Origin: Prosthecobacter sp.
GTDB lineage: Bacteria; Verrucomicrobiota; Verrucomicrobiia; Verrucomicrobiales; Verrucomicrobiaceae
Direction: 5' to 3'
Assembly (NCBI GenBank): GCA_019186985.1
Contig: JABARQ010000001.1
Span: forward strand, 62,001-126,000
Length of the DNA: 64,000 bases
Below, piece by piece: positions 58,255 to 64,000 of this stretch. The notes beneath the pieces are model-generated. The model did not search any database, had not been told where the DNA came from, and saw nothing but the letters and a program-made list of their open reading frames with translations. Positions within the stretch are counted from its first letter, which is position 1. The number at the start of each line of letters is the position of its first letter. The translations under genes were made by a program, and so were the position numbers.

Positions 58255-58770
58255 TCATTTCCTTCGCAGAGGTTGTTCGTAGTATCCCGGGCTGAAACGC
58301 AGGGAGGTGGAAGCTGCGCCGTCCTTCACGCGCAGCAGGTGCTCCTGGTCCTTGAACATCTCGACAAGAAGGTCGTGGCGCAGGCTGCATGGGGAGGATG
58401 CATCTGGAAGCAGGACTTCAAAATAAAGCGTGGCCTCCGGGGCGGCTGTTTTCTGGCTTGCGGCCGGGGCTTCGTGGCCAAGCCATTTGATGGGAGGCCT
58501 GACGCCTCCGGCAGCGTGGACGATGAAGTGTTCGGTGATGTAGGTCTTGAGAGCTTTGTCGATTTCAGCGGCAGGTGTTGTTTCGAAACGCAGAAGACGC
58601 TCCGTGCGGCGCATGAGGGCAAGCTCAAGGTCATCGGCAAACAAGGTCAGGCTGACCTCGATCCGCAGAGGGCCGTCCTTGAACTCCGCCTCGCCGGTGG
58701 AGGTGTGAAGGTCATGTGCCGAAGCCAGTCCGGTCGTGGCGAGCAGGAGGATGAGACTACTTTTTCGCAT
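58255..58770 (-). CDS. DUF6702-like exported protein paired with an M1 peptidase
   Basis: The 171-residue protein has a signal peptide (ILLLATTGLASA) then HDLHTSTGEAEFK, LRIEVSLTLFADDLELAL and YITEHFIVHA, a pattern resembling DUF6702 proteins, which are often found beside M1 aminopeptidases in Bacteroidota. The assignment is from memory of the family and its gene pairing. The function is unknown. Its start overlaps the end of the peptidase gene by 14 bp. Confidence 0.6.
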   Translation of the reverse strand: MRKSSLILLLATTGLASAHDLHTSTGEAEFKDGPLRIEVSLTLFADDLELALMRRTERLLRFETTPAAEIDKALKTYITEHFIVHAAGGVRPPIKWLGHEAPAASQKTAAPEATLYFEVLLPDASSPCSLRHDLLVEMFKDQEHLLRVKDGAASTSLRFSPGYYEQPLRRK

Positions 58771-61135
58771 CGTCTTTGCTGGTGTCCTTGTCCGGCTTCG
58801 TCAGCTCGCGCATCGGGTTGGGGGCCTTTTCATCCTTGTAGAGCTGGAACCGGCTCTTCACCGGGCGGCGTGGCCAGAAGTTGTTTTCCACATCGGTGTC
58901 GGTGAGCTCCTGGCGCGGGTCGAAGGTGACGGCCTTCAGCTCCTTTTTGGTAAACAGCAGCTTGGTGGTTTTCCCAGGGCTGAAGCGCCAGGCCTCCGCA
59001 GGGAGCTTCATTTCCTCGCTGGAGCCGTCGGTGTAGTCGAGCTTGAGGATGACGGGTGTCGCGAGGCCGCCAGGGTTGCTCATCTCGATGGCGTAGAAGT
59101 TGTGCCTGGTCTGAAGCAGCGCAGGGTCAATCTCCTCCTCCTTCAATTCCTTGAGGAGGGATTCGAACTTCTTCTTCTCACTCGGCAGCACGGTGGCCTC
59201 GTCGAAGGTGTCGTAGAAGTCCTTCAGCTCCGGATAGCGGTCCACGCGCTTGGACAGCTCATAGTTGCGTTCGCGGGTGAGTGTTTTGGGAAGCTCGTCC
59301 TCCTCCTTCTTTTTCCGCGGCTTTTCGACGGCGGGGTCGCGTGAATCGAGCTGGAGCCACTTCACCTCGTCGATGGAGACGTCGACATGGTCGGTGCTGA
59401 AGAACCAGCCGCGCCAGAACCAGTCGAGGTCCACGCCGCTGGCGTCCTCGAGGGTGCGGAAGAAGTCGGAGGGCGTGGGGCGCTTGAACATCCAGCGGCG
59501 GGCGTAAGTTTTGAAGGCGTGGTCGAAGGCGTCGCGGCCGAGGATGTGCTCGCGGAGGATGTTGAGGGCCACGGTCGGCTGGCCGTAGGCATTGGGTCCG
59601 AGGTCGGCGATGGACTCGCTGTTGGTCATCACCGGCACGCGGTCGCGGGTCCGCATGTAGTCCACCATGCCGCGTTCGTTGCGGCGGTGTTTCCAGTCGT
59701 TCTCCCATTCCTCCTCGGCGAGGTATTCGACAAAGGAGTTCAGGCCCTCGTCCATCCAGGTCCACTGGCGTTCGTCGCTGTTGACGATCATGGGGAACCA
59801 GTTGTGGCCGACCTCATGGATGATGACGCCGATGAGGGCGTATTTGGTTCGCTCGGGATAGGTGCCGTCCTTCTCCGGACGAGGGCCGTTGAAGCTGATC
59901 ATGGGGTATTCCATGCCGCCGACCGGCCCGTTGACGGACCAGGCGACGGGGTAGGGGTAGTCGAAGGTGAAGCGGGAGTAGGTCTGGACGGTGTGGGCGA
60001 CGGCGTGTGTCGAATACTTGTCCCAGAGCGGCATGCCCTCCTTGGGATACATGGACATCGCCATCACGGGCGGGCGTGCCATGCGGTCCGTGGCTCCGCC
60101 CGGGCGTTTCGGCGTGGGCGGATGCGTGTGGCCTTCGACGGCCATGGCGTCCCAGATGAACTTGCGGGAGGTGGCGAAGGCGAAGTCGCGCACGTTGTCG
60201 GCCTGGAAGACCCAGGTTTTTTTGTCCTTCGTCCTGTTCTTTTCGGCCGCCTTCGCCTCCTCGGGAGTGACGATGAAGACGGGCTTGCGGAATTCCGTCT
60301 GCGCCTTCTTCAGCCTCTCGCGCTGGACGGGGGTGAGCACCTGCTCGGCGTTGACGAGGGATCCCGTGGCGGCGACCTGATGGTCGTCGGGCACGGTCAG
60401 GCTGACCTTGTAGCTGCCGAACTCGAGCGTGAACTCGCCGGTGCCGAGAAATTGTTTGTTAATCCATCCGCCATAGTCCGTGTAGGCGCACATCCGGGGG
60501 AACCACTGGGCGATGGTGTAGATGCAGTTGCCGTCCTCCTTGAAGAGCTCGTAGCCGGTGCGGGCGCTGATGCGCTCGCAGTCGTTGACGGGATAGCTCC
60601 AGGCGATGCTGAAGGTGAAGTCGGCGCCCGGGGCCAGGGGGTCCGCCAGGTCGATGCGCAGCATGGTCTTGACGATGCTGTGCGGCAGGGGCGCGCCGGA
60701 GGCGTCGGTGAGGCGGCTGATCTTCATCTCACCGTCGTACTCCTCGTAGGCCAGCAGGCGGTCGAGGGCCGAGTAGCTGATCCTGGAGGGATCGACGCCA
60801 CGCTTGGAGTTAGGCACGGCGCGGGAGTCGGCGTTGTGGGAGAGGTAGTTCTGGTCGAGCTGGACCCACAGGTGCTCCAGGGAGTCGGGGGAGGCGTTGT
60901 GGTAGGTCACCCGTGCCTCGGCCGAGAGGCTGCGCTTCACGTCGTCCAGCTCCACCTGGATGTCGTAGTCGGCCCGGTTCTGCCAGTAGGCCCTGCCGGG
61001 CGCGCCGGAGGCCAGCCGTTGGGGTGAAGGCGGCGGCACGGGAGAATCGAGCTGCTGGAACTTCTGGACGGAGGACGGCGGGTCGATGGCGTGGGCGGAC
61101 AGGATGGCGATCAGGAACGGCAGGAGGCGCTTCAT
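58757..61135 (-). CDS. Secreted M1-family zinc metallopeptidase (aminopeptidase N-like)
   Basis: The 792-residue protein has a signal peptide (LLPFLIAILSAHA). The zinc site is HEVGHNWF with His440 as the first ligand and the third ligand in WMDEGLNSFVEYL; GGMEYPM upstream is the exopeptidase-recognition variant (GxMEN-type). The N-terminal beta domain (QVELDDVKRSLSAEARVTYHN) and C-terminal extension (lysine-rich PSEKKKFESLLKELKEEE) are longer than in small relatives. It likely degrades peptides in the periplasm. A DUF6702-like gene overlaps its end; metY is divergent. Confidence 0.92.
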   Translation of the reverse strand: MKRLLPFLIAILSAHAIDPPSSVQKFQQLDSPVPPPSPQRLASGAPGRAYWQNRADYDIQVELDDVKRSLSAEARVTYHNASPDSLEHLWVQLDQNYLSHNADSRAVPNSKRGVDPSRISYSALDRLLAYEEYDGEMKISRLTDASGAPLPHSIVKTMLRIDLADPLAPGADFTFSIAWSYPVNDCERISARTGYELFKEDGNCIYTIAQWFPRMCAYTDYGGWINKQFLGTGEFTLEFGSYKVSLTVPDDHQVAATGSLVNAEQVLTPVQRERLKKAQTEFRKPVFIVTPEEAKAAEKNRTKDKKTWVFQADNVRDFAFATSRKFIWDAMAVEGHTHPPTPKRPGGATDRMARPPVMAMSMYPKEGMPLWDKYSTHAVAHTVQTYSRFTFDYPYPVAWSVNGPVGGMEYPMISFNGPRPEKDGTYPERTKYALIGVIIHEVGHNWFPMIVNSDERQWTWMDEGLNSFVEYLAEEEWENDWKHRRNERGMVDYMRTRDRVPVMTNSESIADLGPNAYGQPTVALNILREHILGRDAFDHAFKTYARRWMFKRPTPSDFFRTLEDASGVDLDWFWRGWFFSTDHVDVSIDEVKWLQLDSRDPAVEKPRKKKEEDELPKTLTRERNYELSKRVDRYPELKDFYDTFDEATVLPSEKKKFESLLKELKEEEIDPALLQTRHNFYAIEMSNPGGLATPVILKLDYTDGSSEEMKLPAEAWRFSPGKTTKLLFTKKELKAVTFDPRQELTDTDVENNFWPRRPVKSRFQLYKDEKAPNPMRELTKPDKDTSKDDAKK

Positions 61136-61287
61136 CGGGGCGGAGTTTCCAGGAATTGTTTCCCAAAGGCAAGCGCAGGCTGGTGAGGCGGAAGCTGATC
61201 CGCCTCAAACCGCGCAAGATCGGCGTTGCCCTTCGTGCGGGGAATTTCTAGTGTCACCGCCTCAACAACACCCATCTCCTTTGAATC

Positions 61288-62577
61288 ATGAAACTTGAGA
61301 CCCTCTGCCTGCATGGCGGCCAGCAGCCTGATCCGACCACCCTGTCCCGTGCCGTGCCGGTCTACCGGACCGCCAGCTATGTGTTCCGCGACACCGAGCA
61401 TGCGGCGAACCTGTTTGCACTGAAGGAGCTGGGCAACATCTACACGCGTCTGATGAATCCGACGACCGACGTGCTGGAGAAGCGCGTGGCCCTGCTGGAG
61501 GGGGCGCATGAGATGGCGGGCCTGGCCCTGGCCAGCGGCACCAGCGCCGTTTTTTATTCGATCATCAACCTGGCCCAGGCCGGGGACAACATCGTCTCCG
61601 CCCGCAACCTCTACGGCGGCACCTACACCCAGTTCAACGACATCCTGCCGGCGCTGGGCATCACGGTGAAGTTTGTCGACAGCAATGATCCGGAGAACTT
61701 CCGCCGTGCGATCGACGACAAGACCCGCGCGGTGTTCTGCGAGACCGTTTCGAACCCGGCCCTGGAGGTCGCGGACCTGGAGGCCATCGCGGGTGTCGCG
61801 CATGACAACGGGCTGCCGTTCATCGTCGACAGCACCTTCAGCACGCCCTACCTGACGAAGCCGGTCGAGCATGGCGCGGACATCGTCGTGCATTCGCTGA
61901 CGAAGTGGTTCGGCGGACACGGGGCGGGCATCGGCGGCATCGTGGTGGACAGCGGCCGGTTCAACTGGGCGGGCGGACGTCATCCGCTCTTCACCACGCC
62001 GGACAACAGCTACCACGGGCTGCGCTGGGGCATCGACCTTCCGGCCCCCCTGGCTCCGCTGGCCTACATCCTGAGGATGCGGACGGTGCCGCTGCGCAAC
62101 CTCGGCGCCTGCATTGCGCCGGACAACTCCTGGTTCCTGCTGCAGGGCATCGAGACCCTGCCGCTGCGCATGGAGCGCCATTGTGAGAACGCCCTGGCCG
62201 TCGCCAGGCACCTGCAGAAGCATCCGGGCGTTGGCTGGGTGCGCTTCCCGGGCCTGCCGGGCGACCCGCAGGAGGCGGCGAACCAAAAGTATCTGCGCGG
62301 CAAGGGCGGCAGCATGGTGGTCTTCGGCATCAAGGGCGGCATGGAGGCCGGCAAGAAGTTCATCAACAACCTGAAGCTCTTCAGCCACCTCGCCAACGTG
62401 GGCGACGCCAAGTCGCTGGCCATCCACAGCGCCAGCACCACGCACAGCCAGCTTGATGAAGCCGCGCAGGCCGCCGGCGGGATCACGCCCGACCTGGTGC
62501 GCCTGAGCATCGGCATCGAGCACATCGACGACATCCTGGCCGACCTGGACCAGGCGCTGGCGAAGGCTGCGGCGTGA
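61288..62577 (+). CDS. metY: O-acetylhomoserine (thiol)-lyase/cysteine synthase
   Basis: The 429-residue PLP enzyme belongs to the Cys/Met metabolism family and makes homocysteine from O-acetylhomoserine and sulfide. PLP-site landmarks: YTRLMNPTTDVLEKRVALLEGA, LASGTSAVFYSIINLAQAGD, and the Schiff-base lysine Lys206 in HSLTKWFGGHG. LNNLKLFSHLANVGDAKSLAIHSASTTHSQL is the MetY-type end region. The 152-bp upstream gap shows no S-adenosylmethionine-riboswitch fold that I can identify. Length is typical of MetY. Confidence 0.92.
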   Translation: MKLETLCLHGGQQPDPTTLSRAVPVYRTASYVFRDTEHAANLFALKELGNIYTRLMNPTTDVLEKRVALLEGAHEMAGLALASGTSAVFYSIINLAQAGDNIVSARNLYGGTYTQFNDILPALGITVKFVDSNDPENFRRAIDDKTRAVFCETVSNPALEVADLEAIAGVAHDNGLPFIVDSTFSTPYLTKPVEHGADIVVHSLTKWFGGHGAGIGGIVVDSGRFNWAGGRHPLFTTPDNSYHGLRWGIDLPAPLAPLAYILRMRTVPLRNLGACIAPDNSWFLLQGIETLPLRMERHCENALAVARHLQKHPGVGWVRFPGLPGDPQEAANQKYLRGKGGSMVVFGIKGGMEAGKKFINNLKLFSHLANVGDAKSLAIHSASTTHSQLDEAAQAAGGITPDLVRLSIGIEHIDDILADLDQALAKAAA

Positions 62578-62625
62578 CAAGTTGCCGGTTGGCAGCCGGC
62601 GGATTGCAGGGGATGGTTGGCGGTG

Positions 62626-63882
62626 ATGAATGTCGCCGCCGACATGCCCCAGCCCCAGACCCGACTGAACCGGATGATCATCTGGTGCTGCGGCACCGTC
62701 TTCGGGCTCATGGCGTCCGATGCGGTGATCGGCAGCTACAATGCCGGGCTGTCGCCGTTGAAGCCCATTTTGTTCACGCTGGCGGGCGTGACGGCGAGCA
62801 TCGGCCTGTCCCTGCTGAACCGGCCGCGCCTGGCTCCGGCGGCGCTGCTGGTGCTGCTGCTGCCGCTGGTGCGGGTGTTTGATGCCGTCGTTCTGCAAAG
62901 GGCCACGGTCACCTTCGCCGGACAGACGGGCATGGACCTGATGCGCATGCTGCTGGTGCTGGTCGCAATGCTGGCGGTGCTGGCCACGGACCAGGGGCTG
63001 AGGGCCGTGCGCTGGGCCGCGGTGCTGGCGATCCTGCTGACGGTGGGCTCCGAGCTGGCCGAGGTGCTGGGGCTGGCGAAGTTTTCCAGCATTCCCGGGC
63101 GCTATGCCGGCTTCAACAGTCATCCGAACTTCCCGCCGGTGCTGCTTTGCGAGATGCTGGGCATCTGCTTTGCGCTGGTGCCGAGCTTCAGGGTGAACCT
63201 GATGCTGGTCGCCCTCTCGTATGTCGGGGTGGCGCTGACCTACGGCCGCAGCGGCTTCGTGGTGCTGACGCTGATGTCGGCCGCCTATGTGCTTTTGAAC
63301 GCGAGGAGGAACCTGGGATTCCTGCTGGTCTGCGCCGCAATCGCCGTTCCGCTGGCGGGAGCCGGCGTCGCCATCCTGCAAAGCCAGACGGAGAAGGGCA
63401 TCACGAAGGACAAGAACACGGCGGGCCGTCTGGAGGCGATCCTGAGCCTGGACCTTGACAAGCTGAAGTCGCCCGAGCGTGCGAAGGACCTGGCGGACGG
63501 CTGGGAGGCGGTGTTGCAGAAGCCTTTGTTCGGCCATGGCACGGGCATGTCGGGGTCGCGCTGGGTGCCGCACAACGAATACGTCTCGATCTGGCTGGAG
63601 ATGGGGATCCCGGGCCTGGTGCTGTTTGTCGGAACGCTGGGGGCGATGGTGCTGCGCAGCGTGATGACCGGCGGGCGCGCAGGATACCTTCTGTTTGCCA
63701 TCCTGGCCTTCACGCCTGCGGGGCAGGGGAGGATTGAGATGCCGCACTTCTGCCTGGCGATGAGCACGGCGGCGATGATCCTCTGGCCGCGGCGCTACCG
63801 TCTGGCCCTGAGCCTGCGGACGCCGGCGGCGGCAATGACGGCCAGCAGCACGACCAGCGCCGCCGGGCTGCGGGAGCGCTGA
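62626..63882 (+). CDS. O-antigen ligase (Wzy_C) family membrane protein
   Basis: The 418-residue protein has about ten transmembrane helices. The Wzy_C region shows HPNFPPVLLCEMLGICF, VALTYGRSGFVVLTLMSAAYVLL, then a periplasmic loop with FGHGTGMSGSRWVPHNEYVSIWLEMGIPGLVLF, where the HNEY stretch is the usual ligase/polymerase signature. It attaches or polymerises surface glycan (LPS O-antigen or exopolysaccharide). Starts at 62626 (ATG) and 62623 (GTG) are both possible. Its C-terminus overlaps an opposing small ORF. Confidence 0.85.
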   Translation: MNVAADMPQPQTRLNRMIIWCCGTVFGLMASDAVIGSYNAGLSPLKPILFTLAGVTASIGLSLLNRPRLAPAALLVLLLPLVRVFDAVVLQRATVTFAGQTGMDLMRMLLVLVAMLAVLATDQGLRAVRWAAVLAILLTVGSELAEVLGLAKFSSIPGRYAGFNSHPNFPPVLLCEMLGICFALVPSFRVNLMLVALSYVGVALTYGRSGFVVLTLMSAAYVLLNARRNLGFLLVCAAIAVPLAGAGVAILQSQTEKGITKDKNTAGRLEAILSLDLDKLKSPERAKDLADGWEAVLQKPLFGHGTGMSGSRWVPHNEYVSIWLEMGIPGLVLFVGTLGAMVLRSVMTGGRAGYLLFAILAFTPAGQGRIEMPHFCLAMSTAAMILWPRRYRLALSLRTPAAAMTASSTTSAAGLRER

Positions 63883-63992
63883 GCTCCTTCTGAGGCGGGT
63901 GCTGGTGAGGCGGGCCTGGGCCTGCCTGCGGGAATGGCCACGGGCCTGCTGCTTTCGCCGGCGAACAGCACCTGGACCTTCGGCTCGGTCAT
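63795..63992 (-). CDS. Possible small membrane-tail ORF at the right edge
   Basis: The frame from ATG 63992 gives 65 residues: a Pro/Ala/Ser-rich segment and then a hydrophobic stretch (PAALVVLLAVIAAAGV) with a basic end RRLRARR. That tail resembles a C-terminal membrane anchor, and the frame continues upstream of 63992 to the window edge, so it may be the end of a larger gene. It overlaps the last 88 bp of the ligase gene tail to tail, so either may be wrongly extended. Confidence 0.3.
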   Translation of the reverse strand: MTEPKVQVLFAGESSRPVAIPAGRPRPASPAPASEGAQRSRSPAALVVLLAVIAAAGVRRLRARR

Positions 63993-64000
63993 GCCCGGGG

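Noticed and set aside
61136-61287. S-adenosylmethionine riboswitch upstream of metY
   Set aside because: I could not find the conserved core helices or a terminator hairpin before the start.
61132-63747. 871-codon minus-strand frame across metY and the ligase gene
   Set aside because: Shadow of two well supported plus-strand genes.
1-64000. tRNA, rRNA or tmRNA genes
   Set aside because: No cloverleaf, rRNA core or tmRNA-like segment was recognised in the gaps; a covariance-model scan would be decisive.

Overview
The window is high-GC DNA from a bacterium most consistent with the phylum Verrucomicrobiota, probably a Verrucomicrobiales (Prosthecobacter/Verrucomicrobium-like) genome. This is an inference from gene content: a DUF1501 protein, several secreted PQQ-type beta-propellers, a delta-60-repeat giant, a TIGR03067 protein, many twin-arginine or lipoprotein signals, Gram-negative envelope genes (waaA, O-antigen ligase), and weak Shine-Dalgarno sequences at most starts. 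No rRNA, tRNA, CRISPR array or transposase gene was recognised.

Layout. 1-4.1 kb, minus strand: the end of a HemN-like radical SAM gene, an NYN-nuclease/beta-lactamase-like fusion, waaA and rsmD. 4.2-13.6 kb: a secreted haem peroxidase, an esterase, a PQQ-type propeller with an embedded methyltransferase-like segment, a lactonase-type propeller and an OmpR-type two-component system. Three TTTCAT direct repeats at exact 11-bp spacing follow the kinase gene. 13.7-27.4 kb: a TIGR03067 protein, an unusual ECF sigma factor, a GH51-like secreted glycosidase, a sialidase-like protein, a class IV aminotransferase, another PQQ-type propeller, a Tat-exported propeller and a 1219-residue delta-60 protein. 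27.5-34.9 kb: a Yej/Opp-type peptide ABC transporter operon. Its first ATPase gene has no stop codon and reads into a polyvalent-protein-kinase-like domain, with a nested 59-residue ORF. 35-39.5 kb: DUF1501, a divergent sugar-phosphate cyclase, and small membrane, SOUL and SRPBCC proteins.

39.5-58.2 kb is a nitrate assimilation cluster, nearly all on the minus strand. In transcription order it holds a NasS-like sensor, nrtA, nrtB, nrtC and nrtD; then, after a plus-strand cupin gene, an outer-membrane porin, a CysJ-like diflavin reductase, nirA, a fused DmsB-DmsC electron-transfer protein and nasA. A divergent LysR regulator lies at the head. The inferred route is: nitrate crosses the porin and ABC importer, NasA reduces it to nitrite using electrons from the fused FeS/membrane protein, and NirA reduces nitrite to ammonium with electrons from the diflavin reductase. 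Sigma-54-type -24/-12 matches precede nasA, the porin and (weaker) the sensor gene.

The most unusual feature is that this cluster carries four heptamer-based repeat insertions, all exactly in gene junctions. Two of them hold a four-helix-bundle S23/IVP-family gene on the opposite strand. One repeat family is tandem with an exact 171-bp period, and the other is an AT-rich heptamer family with inverted ends plus a short gene-less derivative. These look like a family of S23-linked repeat elements. 58.2-64 kb: a DUF6702-like protein with an M1 metallopeptidase, metY, an O-antigen ligase, and a possible partial gene at the right edge.
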